A stretch of DNA of 33,524 nt from an uncultured beta proteobacterium. GTDB taxonomy: Bacteria; Pseudomonadota; Gammaproteobacteria; Burkholderiales; Burkholderiaceae_C. Each line of letters opens with the position of its first letter. Position 1 is the first letter of the stretch. This document shows positions 1 to 8,450 of this stretch, piece after piece. Made by a program: the position numbers and the translations under genes. The notes beneath the pieces were generated by a model. The model was not told where the DNA came from, did not search any database, and saw only the letters and a list, made by a program, of their open reading frames with translations. The stretch lies in NCBI GenBank assembly GCA_903828235.1, contig CAIKLM010000142.1, forward strand, positions 1-33,524, given 5' to 3'.

Positions 1-1
1 G

Positions 2-397
2 CCGCCCGTCGCCGGCACCGGCCCGGCATTGGCAACGCCTCCCCCCGCGGGCGCGGCGCCCGAGCCTGCCGCTGCCACGCCGACCGTGCCGCCTGCCGGC
101 AAGCCCGTCGCGGCAGCTGCCGAGCAGCCTCCTGCGGCCGCCGCGCCGGCCGCCCCGGTCAAGTCCACTCCCAAGCCCAACCCACCCGCGGCGGCTGCGC
201 CGCGGCCCACGCGGGCCGCCGAGAGCACGCCGGCGCCGAAGCCACCCGCCCGCCCCGCGGCCGAGCCGGTGCCCGTGGGCCCGGGCCCGGCCTGTGGCGC
301 GCGCAGCGACGGCGTGCGCTACCTGGTGTGCATGGAGCGCGAGTGCGCCACGTCGGCGTTCAGCAGCCACCCGGCCTGCGCGGCGATCCGCCAGTGA
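2..397 (+). CDS. Pro/Ala-rich protein, C-terminal part (5' end outside window)
   Basis: The reading frame is open from the first bases of the window, so this is the 3' end of a longer gene. About 95 residues are a low-complexity Pro/Ala/Lys linker (repeats of PPA, AAA, PKP). They end in a small compact domain with three cysteines (ACGAR, VCMEREC) and a histidine and cysteine in SSHPAC. The Ala/Pro linker is probably disordered or periplasm-spanning. A short Cys-containing C-terminal domain behind such a linker occurs in some Burkholderiales Ser/Thr protein kinase-like proteins, but no kinase motif is visible here, so that assignment is only a guess. The acyl-CoA ligase follows on the same strand after 77 bases. 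Confidence 0.6.
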   Translation, partial: PPVAGTGPALATPPPAGAAPEPAAATPTVPPAGKPVAAAAEQPPAAAAPAAPVKSTPKPNPPAAAAPRPTRAAESTPAPKPPARPAAEPVPVGPGPACGARSDGVRYLVCMERECATSAFSSHPACAAIRQ

Positions 398-474
398 CGG
401 CAGCGTCGCCAGGGTGACAGCCCTTGCGGGAAAGGCACGATGACGACGGCGTGCCGACCCGTTACACCGGGGGC

Positions 475-2208
475 ATGAACCCAAGCACCCCGCAGACGGC
501 GCCCGGCGCCTCCCCCGCCGACCCCCGCAAGCCCTTCTGGCCCGCGCGCCTGCCGCGCGAGCTGGTGGTGCCCGAGACCACGCTGTGGTTCAACCTCGAG
601 GTCAGCGCGCGCCGCTACCCCGACAAGGCGGCCTGCGTGTTCTTCGGCCGCGCGCTCAGCTACCGCGCGCTGCATGCGCAGGCCGAGGCGCTGGCCGGCT
701 GGCTGCAGGCCCACGGCGTATCGCGCGGCGACCGCGTGCTGCTGTTCCTGCAGAACTGCCCGCAGTTCCTTGTCGCGTTCTATGCCATCCAGCGCGCCGA
801 CGCGGTGGTGGTGCCGGTCAACCCGATGAACAAGGCCGACGAACTCGGCCACTACATCACCGACCCGCAGGCCCGAGTGGCCATCACCAGCGCCGACCTG
901 GCCGCCGCGCTGGCCGAGGCCGACGCCCGCCTGCCCGAGGCGCAGCGCCTGCGCAACATCGTCGCCACGCGCCTGAGCGATGCGATGCCCGACGTGCTGC
1001 CCGAGGGCGAGACGCCGTCCGAGGCCATGCTGGCCTGGCTGCGCGCCGACCCGCCGCTGCCCGCGGGCGCCACCCGCTGGGCGGAGGCCCTGGCCTGCAC
1101 GCAGCGCCCGGGCCCGTCGCAAGCCGGCCCCGACGACCTGGCGCTGCTGCCCTACACCTCGGGCACCACGGGCCTGCCCAAGGGCTGCATGCACAGTCAC
1201 CGCACGCTGATGCCCAACGCCATCGGTGGCGGGCTGTGGGGCTACGCCAGCGCCGAGACCGTGAGCCTGGGCGTGGTGCCCATGTTCCACATCACCGGCA
1301 TGCTCTACGGCGTGATCGCGCCGGTGTACGCGGGCAGCACCGTCGTCGTGATGCCGCGCTGGGACCGCGAGCTTGCCGGGCGGCTCATCAGCCACCACCG
1401 CGTGAGCCACTGGACCTGCATCCCGAAGATGATCATCGACCTGTTCGGCAGCCCCAACTACCGCAGGTTCGACCTGAGCAGCCTGCGCTACCTGTCGGGC
1501 GGCGGCGCGGCCATGCCGCAGGCCGTGGCCGAGCGGCTGCAGGCCGAGTTCGGCATTACCTTCGCCGAAGGCTACGGCCTGACCGAGACGGCCGCGCCCA
1601 GCCACGCCAACCCGCCCGAGCGCGCCAAGCTGCAGTGCCTGGGCGTCCCGATCTTCGGCGTCGACAGCCGCGTGGTCGACCCCACCACGCTGGCCGAGCT
1701 GCCGCCCGGCGAGGTGGGCGAGATCGTCACGCACGGCCCCATGGTCTTCAAGGGCTACTGGGGCCACCCCGAGGCCACGGCGGCGGCCTTCATCGAGCTC
1801 GACGGCCAGCGGTTCTTCCGCACCGGCGACCTGGGCCGGCGCGACGAGGAGGGCTACTTCTTCATCACCGACCGGCTCAAGCGCATGATCAACGCCAGCG
1901 GCTTCAAGGTCTGGCCCAGCGAGGTGGAGCTGATGCTGTTCAAGTGCCCGCTGGTGCAGGAGGCCTGCGTGATCGCCGCGCGCGACGCCTACCGCGGCGA
2001 GACGGTCAAGGCCGTGGTCGTGCTGCGCGCCGAGCACCGCGGCCACGCGCAGCCCGAGGACATCATCGTCTGGGCCCGCGAGCACATGGCGGCCTACAAG
2101 GTGCCGCGCCTGGTGTCCTTTGCCGACGCGCTGCCCAAGAGCGGCAGCGGCAAGGTGATGTGGCGGCTGCTTCAGGAGGCCGAGCTGGCCGACCCGCCGG
2201 CCGCCTGA
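475..2208 (+). CDS. Long/medium-chain acyl-CoA ligase (AMP-binding family)
   Basis: This 577-residue enzyme should activate a carboxylic acid, probably a fatty acid, through an acyl-adenylate to its CoA thioester in the cytoplasm. All hallmarks of the ANL/AMP-binding family are present: the P-loop YTSGTTGLPKG at residues 227-237, GYGLTE at 366-371, the hinge region around FRTGDLGRRDEEGYF, and the C-terminal catalytic Lys560 in PKSGSGKVMWR. The start at 475 is the ATG closest to conserved sequence, just after a GGGGG stretch; the frame is open further upstream to 424, but those residues look non-coding. The last 37 bases overlap the tail of the convergent PEP-CTERM gene. Chain-length preference cannot be read from the sequence; a long-chain (FadD-like) or aryl/alkyl acid ligase are both possible. 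Confidence 0.88.
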   Translation: MNPSTPQTAPGASPADPRKPFWPARLPRELVVPETTLWFNLEVSARRYPDKAACVFFGRALSYRALHAQAEALAGWLQAHGVSRGDRVLLFLQNCPQFLVAFYAIQRADAVVVPVNPMNKADELGHYITDPQARVAITSADLAAALAEADARLPEAQRLRNIVATRLSDAMPDVLPEGETPSEAMLAWLRADPPLPAGATRWAEALACTQRPGPSQAGPDDLALLPYTSGTTGLPKGCMHSHRTLMPNAIGGGLWGYASAETVSLGVVPMFHITGMLYGVIAPVYAGSTVVVMPRWDRELAGRLISHHRVSHWTCIPKMIIDLFGSPNYRRFDLSSLRYLSGGGAAMPQAVAERLQAEFGITFAEGYGLTETAAPSHANPPERAKLQCLGVPIFGVDSRVVDPTTLAELPPGEVGEIVTHGPMVFKGYWGHPEATAAAFIELDGQRFFRTGDLGRRDEEGYFFITDRLKRMINASGFKVWPSEVELMLFKCPLVQEACVIAARDAYRGETVKAVVVLRAEHRGHAQPEDIIVWAREHMAAYKVPRLVSFADALPKSGSGKVMWRLLQEAELADPPAA

Positions 2209-2888
2209 CGCCGCCTCAGCCACACCACCCCGAGCCCCGCCGCCAGCAGCAGCGCCGGCGATGGCTCGGGCACGACGGCCACCGTCAGGCCATCGAAGAA
2301 CACGTAGCTCACCGGCCCGGTGGGCGAATCGACCGGCACGAAGTCCAGCGCCAGCCGCCCGGCGAAGCCCGGCAGCACGGCGGGCATGGCATCGGTGGTG
2401 GTGAAGTCACCGATGCCCGGCTGGCCCTCGATCCAGAACAGGCGCACGTTCACCAGCGTCCAGCCCGCGGCCGTGAAGCCGACGAGGTTGTGCGTGCCGC
2501 TGCCCAGGCCCGGCTCGGCGCCCAGCATCAGGAAGTCGTTGTTGCCCTGCGCCGGCAGGTCGTTGCCGACCGCGGTGTAGCCCCGCGGATCGGAGAAAGT
2601 CCAGACCTTCACCTGCCCGATCAGGTTCAGGAAGGTCGCGTCGTAGCGGGTGGCGCCGTTGCTCAGCGTGCCGGACGGGGGCAGCGCGGCGTCGTACTGG
2701 AACGTCCCCGACACCGTGTCGCCCGCGCTGAAGAGATCGATGACGCCCGGGCTGCCGTAGGGCGCACCCGTGGTGCTGAAGCCGTGGGGCACGACCCCGG
2801 CGACGGCCGGCCCGGCGACCAGGCCGATGAGTGCGGCCGCCAGCAGGCGGGACGTGGCGGCGGTGATGGGGGACGGGGAGGGGGCCAT
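2172..2888 (-). CDS. PEP-CTERM sorting domain protein (secreted)
   Basis: This 238-residue protein has an N-terminal signal peptide (hydrophobic stretch LLAAALIGLVAGPAVAG at about residues 14-30) and a C-terminal PEP-CTERM signal: VPEPSP, a hydrophobic helix (ALLLAAGLGVVWL), then an arginine cluster (RRRQ). Such proteins are exported by Sec, then processed by an exosortase (EpsH/XrtA type) and delivered to the outer surface or exopolysaccharide matrix. The middle section is a beta-rich domain of no recognised function, with GTFQYDAAL-like sequence typical of PEP-CTERM proteins. No exosortase lies in this window. The ATG at 2888 was chosen because it gives a clean signal peptide and has GGAG about 8 bases upstream. 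The frame stays open far upstream, a high-GC artefact. Its 3' end overlaps the acyl-CoA ligase gene on the other strand. Confidence 0.85.
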   Translation of the reverse strand: MAPSPSPITAATSRLLAAALIGLVAGPAVAGVVPHGFSTTGAPYGSPGVIDLFSAGDTVSGTFQYDAALPPSGTLSNGATRYDATFLNLIGQVKVWTFSDPRGYTAVGNDLPAQGNNDFLMLGAEPGLGSGTHNLVGFTAAGWTLVNVRLFWIEGQPGIGDFTTTDAMPAVLPGFAGRLALDFVPVDSPTGPVSYVFFDGLTVAVVPEPSPALLLAAGLGVVWLRRRQAAGGSASSAS

Positions 2889-2941
2889 GGGGTCTGCTCC
2901 GGACAGGGTGCAAGCCGCACCGCAGCCAAGTCTGTCCCGAT

Positions 2942-2956
2942 GGCCCGGCGCGGGCC
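2942..2956. terminator. Small GC hairpin between exonuclease and PEP-CTERM genes
   Basis: Six-base arms GGCCCG (2942-2947) and CGGGCC (2951-2956) enclose a 3-base loop in the 98-base gap downstream of the exonuclease stop. There is no T-run, so a terminator role is only possible. A second inverted repeat, GGACAG (2901-2906) and CTGTCC (2932-2937), lies closer to the PEP-CTERM start. Confidence 0.25.
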
Positions 2957-2986
2957 TTGAGCGCGCGCAAGCCGGCGCGTCGGCGG

Positions 2987-3481
2987 CTACGCGCGGCTGA
3001 TCGCCAGCTGCAGCACCCGGGCGTCGTTGCTGGCCCGGTGGCGCGCCAGGCCCAGCTCGGCCACGGCGGCATCGCGCAGCGCGTCCAGCCGCCCCAGGCG
3101 GGCCTCGTCGAGCAGCGTCGCGACCGACTCCAGCCGGAATCGCAGCGGCCGCTCCGCCTCTTCGAAGAGCAGGGCGAGCCAGGGATAGTCGTGTGCCCAG
3201 CCGTCGCAGTAGACGGTCTGTCCGGCGAGGTCGGCGTTGAGCAGGTCGGCCACCTCGGCGACGGCGCGCCCGTGCCGCAGCAGCGTCGGCCGGACGATGC
3301 CGTGCAGGCGCTCGGCCTCGGCGTCCCAGTGCGTCCAGTGCGGAGCCGGCCGCACCAGCGTGCAGCGGGCGCGGCCGTCGCCCAGCACGTAGCCGATCTC
3401 GATGGGGTAGCTGTGCGCGCCGAAGCCCGAGGCTTCGATGTCGAGGATGGCGGGGGCGGCCGGCATGGTGCTGTCGGCCAT
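2987..3481 (-). CDS. DEDDh-type 3'-5' exonuclease (RNase T/DnaQ fold)
   Basis: This 164-residue protein belongs to the exonuclease superfamily that includes RNase T, oligoribonuclease and the DnaQ proofreading subunit. The metal-binding acids are visible: D14 and E16 in LDIEASGFG, D98 in GWAHDYPWL (D93 just before), and the C-terminal pair H148/D153 in ARHRASNDARVL, marking the DEDDh subclass. It is shorter than DnaQ epsilon and lacks a polymerase-binding extension, so it is probably a stand-alone nuclease acting on RNA or DNA 3' ends. The substrate is not deducible. It follows the ABC permease gene on the same strand, separated by 62 bases that hold a large palindrome. A second ATG at codon 6 is an alternative start. 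Confidence 0.8.
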   Translation of the reverse strand: MADSTMPAAPAILDIEASGFGAHSYPIEIGYVLGDGRARCTLVRPAPHWTHWDAEAERLHGIVRPTLLRHGRAVAEVADLLNADLAGQTVYCDGWAHDYPWLALLFEEAERPLRFRLESVATLLDEARLGRLDALRDAAVAELGLARHRASNDARVLQLAISRA

Positions 3482-3521
3482 TGTGGGCGGGGCGCGAGCG
3501 GCCCGGGCGTGCGCCCGTCAC

Positions 3522-3545
3522 AGGCGCGCCGGGCCCGGCGCGCCT
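3522..3545. terminator. 24-base perfect palindrome at the stop codon of the ABC permease
   Basis: Positions 3522-3533 (AGGCGCGCCGGG) are exactly complementary in reverse to 3534-3545 (CCCGGCGCGCCT). The palindrome includes the first bases of the permease stop codon (complement of 3544-3546). Transcribed from either strand it would fold into a very stable GC stem of about ten pairs. No T-run follows on either strand, so it is a terminator or mRNA-end stabiliser only by inference. Confidence 0.45.
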
Positions 3546-6069
3546 ACGCGCCGCGCAGCAGCCGCGCCGGCGACAGCTTCATGCCCGACAGCAGCCACTG
3601 GGCGCCGGCGCCCAGACTCAGCGCACAGGTGCCCACCGCCACCAGCGCGCCCAGGCCGAGCAGGCCGCTGCCGTCGACATCGAGCCGCCAGCACAGCACG
3701 CCCTGCGCCAGCAGGCCGCCAAAGGCCACGGCGAAGAGCGCCGTCACGCTGCCCAGCAGCGCATACTCCCAGCGCAGCACGCGCCGCAGGCTGCCCAGGC
3801 GCGCGCCCACCGCGTGCATCACGCTGGCCTCGTAGACCTGGCGCGCGCGGCTGGCCGTCACCACGCTCGCCAGCACCAGCAGGCTGGCCACCAGGCAGGC
3901 GCCGGCAGCCACGGCCATGGCGGCACCGGCCTGGCCCAGCAGCGTGCGCGTGGCCTGCAGCAGCGCGTGGGTGCGCACCGTCACCACGTGCGGGGCGCTG
4001 GCGGCCAGGCGGTCCTGCACAGCGATGGCATCGGCCTCCGAGAGCCAGGCCGCGCCGACCTCGCGCGTGACGTAGGGGTCGAGCACGCCGTCGCTGAACA
4101 TGGCTTCCAGCCACAGGCGCGACTGCATGCGCTTCTGGCCGTAGATGGCCACCAGCGTGGCCTCTACCGGCTGGCCCTGGATCTCGAAGCGCAGCCGGTC
4201 GCCGATCTGCAGGCCCATGGCCTCGGCCTCGCGGTCTTCCATGGCCACCTGGGGCGGGCCGGTCCAGCCGGCGGGCCACCAGGCGCCTTGCTCGAGCAGC
4301 ACCTCGTCGATGGCCTGGCTGCGGTGGCTGAGCTTGTGCTCGTCGCGCGCGGCGCGCTGCAGCTGCTCGTCGGCGCTCGCCTGCAGCTCGACGCCGTTGA
4401 CGGCGACGACGCGGCCCAGCACCAGTGGCGCGGTCTCCAGCTTCGTCAGGCTGCCGGCGCCGGCCACGGCGGCCTCGAGCAGCGGACGCTCGCCGGTCTG
4501 CAGGTCGTGGAACACCAGGCCCGGGGCCTGCTGCGGCACGGTCTCGGCCAGCGTGCGCAGCAGCGAGCCCACCACCACGGTGCAGGCCACCAGCAGCGTG
4601 AGCGAGGTGCCCAGCGAGAGCAGCGCCGGCCGCATCGGCGAGCCTGGCCGCGCCACGCCGGCCAGGGCCACGCGCAGTTCGAAGCCGAGGGCAAAGGGCA
4701 GGGCACCGTCGCGCGCCAGCACGGCGCGCGCGCCGGCCGCCAACAGCCGCACCAGCCCCTGCAGCACCAGCACGAGCACGGCCACCGCGGCCACGAAGGC
4801 CAGGCCAAAGCGGGCGTCGGGCAGCCACAGCAGCATCAGCGCCAGGCCCGCCGCGCCGATGGCGGCGGTGACGATCCACGCCCGCTGCGGCGTCTGCAGC
4901 ACCGTGCCGTCGACGCCGCGGAACAGCGCCGCCGGGCTCACCGACAGCGCCCGCGCCACGGCCGGCCACGCGAACACCAGCGCCGTCATCACGCCAAAGC
5001 CCAGGCCCAGCAGCGCCGGCACCACGGCCGCCGACGGCGCCCAGGCCAGCGGCAGCCGCTCGGCCGCCACGCCCAGCGCCGCCAGCGCCAGGCCCAGGCC
5101 CACGGCCACGCCCACGGCGCTGCTGGTCAGGGCCAGCATCAGCACCTGCAGCAACACCAGCCGGGCCAGGGCCGCGTCGCGCAGGCCCACGGCGCGCAGC
5201 GTGGCCCAGGTGGCCAGCTTGCCCTGCAGGTAGGCCTGCACGCTGTTGAACACGCCCAGGCCGCCGATGAACAGGGCTGTGAAGCCCACCAGCAGCAGCC
5301 CCGAGGCCACGTGGCCCAACAGCTCGCCGATGCGGTCGCTGCGGTCGGCCACGGTGCGCAGCTCGGCGCTGCTGCGCGGGAAGGCGGCGAAGAAGGCGCG
5401 CCGCGCCTCGCCGGGTTGGGCGCCCGCCGGCAGCGCCACGCGCAGCTTGTGCTCCAGGCGGCTGGCGGGCTGCACCAGGCCGCTGGCGGCCAGGGCGGCG
5501 TCGCTCACCAGCACTGGCGCGCCGCGCCACTCGGCGCGCAGGCTGCGGTCAGGCTGGTGGCGGATGAGGGCGCGCACCTCGAGCGTCAGGTCGCCGAGCT
5601 CGACGGCGCGGCCGGGGGCCAGGCCCAGGCGCTGGGCGAGCACGGGATCGACGGCGATGCCGTGTCGGCCGTCTCTCAGGGCCAGCGCATCGGCCAGCGG
5701 CTGCGCGGGCTCGAGCTTGAGTTCGCCCACCAGCGGGTAGGCGGCGTCGGCGCTCATCAGCTCCACCAGCTGCGAGCGGCCGTCGGGCCCGCGCAGCATG
5801 GTCCGCAGCTGCTGCACCTCGGCCACGCGGCCGCGGGCGGCCCACCAGGCGCGTTCGTCGGCGGGCAGCGCGCGGTCGCTCTGCACCTCCACGTCGCCGC
5901 CGAACAGCGCCCGCACCTCGGTCTGCAACGCCGTCGCCAGCTGGCGGTGCAGCACGCCGCCGGCCGACACCAGCGCCACGCCCAGCATCAGGCACAGCGC
6001 GAACACCACCAGCGGGCGGCCGCCGGCGCGCAGGTCGCGCCAGGCCAGGTCAAGCAGGAAGCGCGGCAT
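3544..6069 (-). CDS. ABC transporter permease, FtsX/YbbP family
   Basis: This 841-residue inner-membrane protein has the layout of YbbP-type permeases: a first transmembrane helix at about residues 17-40 ([17 protein letters not shown]), a large extracytoplasmic domain, a block of helices at about 245-480 containing one FtsX domain, a second soluble domain, and a final FtsX helix block near the C-terminus ([18 protein letters not shown] and later). The family works in envelope lipoprotein or lipid handling, or export of small hydrophobic compounds, rather than classical uptake; the substrate here is unknown. The ATPase gene immediately upstream overlaps its start by 20 bases, implying translational coupling and a two-protein transporter. 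In E. coli the homologous pair ybbA-ybbP sits beside tesA; here the neighbour is a TlpA-type thioredoxin instead. Confidence 0.88.
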   Translation of the reverse strand: MPRFLLDLAWRDLRAGGRPLVVFALCLMLGVALVSAGGVLHRQLATALQTEVRALFGGDVEVQSDRALPADERAWWAARGRVAEVQQLRTMLRGPDGRSQLVELMSADAAYPLVGELKLEPAQPLADALALRDGRHGIAVDPVLAQRLGLAPGRAVELGDLTLEVRALIRHQPDRSLRAEWRGAPVLVSDAALAASGLVQPASRLEHKLRVALPAGAQPGEARRAFFAAFPRSSAELRTVADRSDRIGELLGHVASGLLLVGFTALFIGGLGVFNSVQAYLQGKLATWATLRAVGLRDAALARLVLLQVLMLALTSSAVGVAVGLGLALAALGVAAERLPLAWAPSAAVVPALLGLGFGVMTALVFAWPAVARALSVSPAALFRGVDGTVLQTPQRAWIVTAAIGAAGLALMLLWLPDARFGLAFVAAVAVLVLVLQGLVRLLAAGARAVLARDGALPFALGFELRVALAGVARPGSPMRPALLSLGTSLTLLVACTVVVGSLLRTLAETVPQQAPGLVFHDLQTGERPLLEAAVAGAGSLTKLETAPLVLGRVVAVNGVELQASADEQLQRAARDEHKLSHRSQAIDEVLLEQGAWWPAGWTGPPQVAMEDREAEAMGLQIGDRLRFEIQGQPVEATLVAIYGQKRMQSRLWLEAMFSDGVLDPYVTREVGAAWLSEADAIAVQDRLAASAPHVVTVRTHALLQATRTLLGQAGAAMAVAAGACLVASLLVLASVVTASRARQVYEASVMHAVGARLGSLRRVLRWEYALLGSVTALFAVAFGGLLAQGVLCWRLDVDGSGLLGLGALVAVGTCALSLGAGAQWLLSGMKLSPARLLRGA

Positions 6070-6799
6070 CGGCGGGGGTGGCGGTGCGGGCGGCCGCCGT
6101 CTCGGACGGCGCTTCGGAGAGACGGCCGTCGTGCAGGCGCAGCACGCGGTCGCAGCGGGCGGCGAAGGCCGGGTCGTGCGTCACGAGCACCAGCGTCATG
6201 CCCTGGTCGCGTTGCAGCCCGAAGAGCAGCTCGCGCACACACTCGCCGGTGCTGTCGTCGAGGTTGCCGGTGGGCTCGTCGGCCAGCAGCAGCCGCGGGC
6301 GGTGCACCACGGCGCGGGCGATGGCCACTCGCTGCTGCTCGCCGCCCGACAGCCGCGCGGGGTGGTGATCGGCCCGCTCGGCCAGGCCCACGCGCTCGAG
6401 CACGGCGCGGGCGCGCGGCAACGCGTCGCGCACGCCGGCCATCTGCAGCGGCAGCGCCACGTTGTCCAGCGCCGTGAGGCTGGGCAGCAGGTGGAAGGAC
6501 TGGAAGACGATGCCGATGCGGTCGCGCCGCAGGTCGGCCAGGGTGTCGGCGTTCTGCGTGCCGAGATCCAGGCCGTCGACGGCGATGCGGCCGGCCGCGG
6601 GGCGCTCCAGGCCCGCCAGCAGCAGCAGCAGCGAGGTCTTGCCCGAGCCCGAGGGCCCGACCACGGCGATGCTGGAGCCGGCCTCAACGCGCAGCGATAC
6701 GCCGCGCAGCACATCGATGCGCCGGCCCTCGGCCTCGTGGTGCATCGAGACGCCGTCCAGGGCCAGCGTGGCGCCGGCGGGGGTGGGGGGTGCGCTCAT
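6050..6799 (-). CDS. ABC transporter ATP-binding protein (LolD/YbbA type)
   Basis: This 249-residue ATPase should energise the permease encoded directly after it. Walker A GPSGSGKT lies at residues 48-55, the Q-loop at FQSFHLLP (about 99-106), the ABC signature LSGGEQQR at 150-157, Walker [10 protein letters not shown] at about 170-178, and the switch histidine in VTHD (H208). The sequence type is that of the MacB/LolD/YbbA group that pairs with FtsX-fold permeases. The ATG at 6799 was chosen because MSAPP precedes the conserved strand LALDGVSM. Its last 20 bases overlap the permease gene. The C-terminal tail after HDGRLSE is Ala/Thr-rich and unconserved. Confidence 0.9.
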   Translation of the reverse strand: MSAPPTPAGATLALDGVSMHHEAEGRRIDVLRGVSLRVEAGSSIAVVGPSGSGKTSLLLLLAGLERPAAGRIAVDGLDLGTQNADTLADLRRDRIGIVFQSFHLLPSLTALDNVALPLQMAGVRDALPRARAVLERVGLAERADHHPARLSGGEQQRVAIARAVVHRPRLLLADEPTGNLDDSTGECVRELLFGLQRDQGMTLVLVTHDPAFAARCDRVLRLHDGRLSEAPSETAAARTATPADAALPA

Positions 6800-6848
6800 C
6801 CGGGCAGTGTCGCTGCGGGGCCCCGGGCCGCGCGGGCGCAGGGCCTTC

Positions 6849-7682
6849 TTAGCGCGCGGGCGGCGGCCAGCGTGCCAGCCGGGCCTGCAGCGCCGCGGCG
6901 TTGAGCAGGCCGAAGTGCGCGTCGACGCGCGTGCCGTCGGCGTCGAAGAACACGGTCGTCGGCAGGCCGCGCGAGCCCAGCGCCGGGCCCAGGCCCGAGC
7001 CGGTGTCGAGCCACACGTCCTGCAGCGCCAGCCGCTCGGCGGCCAGGTAGCGCTGCACGACATCAGGCACCTCGCCCTGGTCGGCGAACACGAAGCGCAC
7101 ATCGGGCCGCGCGCGCTGCGCCGCGGCCAGCACCGGCATCTCGGCGCGGCAGGGCCCGCACCAGGTGGCCCAGAGGTTGACGACCATCGGCCGGCCGTCG
7201 AGCAACTCGGTCAGCGGGCGCGGTGTGGCGTCGCCGCCCAGCGCGCGCAGCGCCACCGGCGGCAGCTCGCGGGCCGAGGCCGGCGGCTGCCAGAGCGCCA
7301 GCGCGCCGTTGAACACGGCCCACAAGGCCAGGCCGCTGCCGGCGCCAATGGCGAGCGCACGCCGGGCCTTCGGCAGGCGGTCGGCGCGCCACAGCAGCAC
7401 CAGCGCGGCCACCACCAGGCCCGGGCCGGCGACCCATCCGCCGTCGCGGATGTCGAGCACCGCCCAGGGCGTGGCGGCGTAGGCCTCGGCGTGGCGCAGC
7501 ACGTGCGCCGCGCGCGCCGCCACAAGGCCCAGCACCGCAGCCAGCCAGACGCTGTTCTCGTTGGAAGAGGCCAGCGCCGGCGGGGCCAGGCGCCGCGCCA
7601 GCACGGTGGCCAGCACCAGCGCCGCCAGCAGCATCAAGGGAGGCAGCGGAAACGCCAGCGGCCCGAGCGTGATCGACAACAT
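6849..7682 (-). CDS. Membrane-anchored TlpA-type thioredoxin with N-terminal multi-pass domain
   Basis: Of the 277 residues, the first 135 form about four hydrophobic segments (LMLLAALVLATVLA, WLAAVLGLVAARAA, LVVAALVLLW, GLALWAVFNGALALW) with a layout reminiscent of prolipoprotein diacylglyceryl transferase. The rest is a periplasmic thioredoxin-fold domain of the TlpA/ResA family with active site WCGPC (C175 and C178) in VVNLWATWCGPCRAEMP and the cis-proline segment GLPTTVFFD. It should exchange disulfides in the periplasm, for example keeping partner cysteines reduced for cytochrome c or oxidase assembly. The Lgt-like half probably anchors or supplies electrons; that is inference. It lies 49 bases ahead of the ABC ATPase gene on the same strand and 72 bases behind the HAD phosphatase gene. 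Confidence 0.82.
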   Translation of the reverse strand: MLSITLGPLAFPLPPLMLLAALVLATVLARRLAPPALASSNENSVWLAAVLGLVAARAAHVLRHAEAYAATPWAVLDIRDGGWVAGPGLVVAALVLLWRADRLPKARRALAIGAGSGLALWAVFNGALALWQPPASARELPPVALRALGGDATPRPLTELLDGRPMVVNLWATWCGPCRAEMPVLAAAQRARPDVRFVFADQGEVPDVVQRYLAAERLALQDVWLDTGSGLGPALGSRGLPTTVFFDADGTRVDAHFGLLNAAALQARLARWPPPAR

Positions 7683-7754
7683 GGGCCGCGAGTGTGGCCC
7701 GGGGCCGATGCCACCGGGCGGCGGCGTGCCAAGGCCGCGTGGCTGCGGGCCTGA

Positions 7755-8444
7755 TCAGGCGCCGGGGTACCCGAGCACGTGGTCGGCCACCGCGGGCAGC
7801 GACAGGAACACGTGGTCGGGCCCAGCGGCCTCGATCGGCCGGCCGCCGTTGTAGCCCCAGGGCACGGCCCAGGCGGCGGTGCCGGCGCTGCGGGCCGCCT
7901 GCACGTCGATGGCCGAGTCGCCCACGTGCGCCATGCGGGCGAGGTCGACGCCCAGCGCCGAGGCCGTGTGCACCAGCACGCGCGGGTCGGGCTTTTTCTG
8001 CGGCAGCGTGTCGCCGCCGATCACCAGGTCGAAGGCCGCCGCCAGGCCATGCCTGTGCAGCAGTTGCTGCGCGAGCCGGCTCTCCTTGTTGGTGACGCAG
8101 GCCAGGCGCACGCCGGCGCCGCGCAGCCGCAGCAGCATCTCGGCGCAGCCGGCGTAGGGCTGTCCCCGCGTGCCGGTGGTGGCCAGATAGTGGTGCTCGA
8201 AGCGGGCGAGCACGGCGTCGAGATCGGCCACGGCCGGCTGCCCGGCCAGCAAGCCCTGCAGCAGCGCCCGGGCGCCGTGGCCGATGAGCAGCGTCACCGC
8301 GGCCGGCGGCTGCGCCGGCAGGCCGAACTCGGCAATGGCGCGGTTGGCCGCCTCGGCGATCTCGCCGGCGGTGTCGATGAGCGTGCCGTCGAGATCGAAG
8401 CTGAGGGCGTCGACGCGCGGCCGGGTGGGCATGGGGGTTGTCAT
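7755..8444 (-). CDS. gph: HAD phosphatase, phosphoglycolate phosphatase-like
   Basis: This 229-residue haloacid dehalogenase superfamily hydrolase carries motif I DLDGT (nucleophile D17, general acid D19), motif II in CVTNK, the lysine motif III in LPQKKPDP and motif IV GDSAIDV. The helical cap between motifs I and II places it in subclass IA with Gph. The expected reaction is dephosphorylation of 2-phosphoglycolate, produced by DNA 3'-end repair or by photorespiratory-type metabolism. Related HAD-IA enzymes act on other small phosphate esters, so the substrate is likely but not certain. It starts 6 bases after the TauE-type permease stop codon, so the two are almost certainly co-transcribed. 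Confidence 0.8.
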   Translation of the reverse strand: MTTPMPTRPRVDALSFDLDGTLIDTAGEIAEAANRAIAEFGLPAQPPAAVTLLIGHGARALLQGLLAGQPAVADLDAVLARFEHHYLATTGTRGQPYAGCAEMLLRLRGAGVRLACVTNKESRLAQQLLHRHGLAAAFDLVIGGDTLPQKKPDPRVLVHTASALGVDLARMAHVGDSAIDVQAARSAGTAAWAVPWGYNGGRPIEAAGPDHVFLSLPAVADHVLGYPGA

Positions 8445-8450
8445 GGGGTG

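Noticed and set aside
2889..2986. A sigma-54 promoter upstream of the PEP-CTERM gene (TTGGC and TTGCA on the minus strand).
   Set aside because: The two elements are about 4 bases too far apart for the required -24/-12 spacing.
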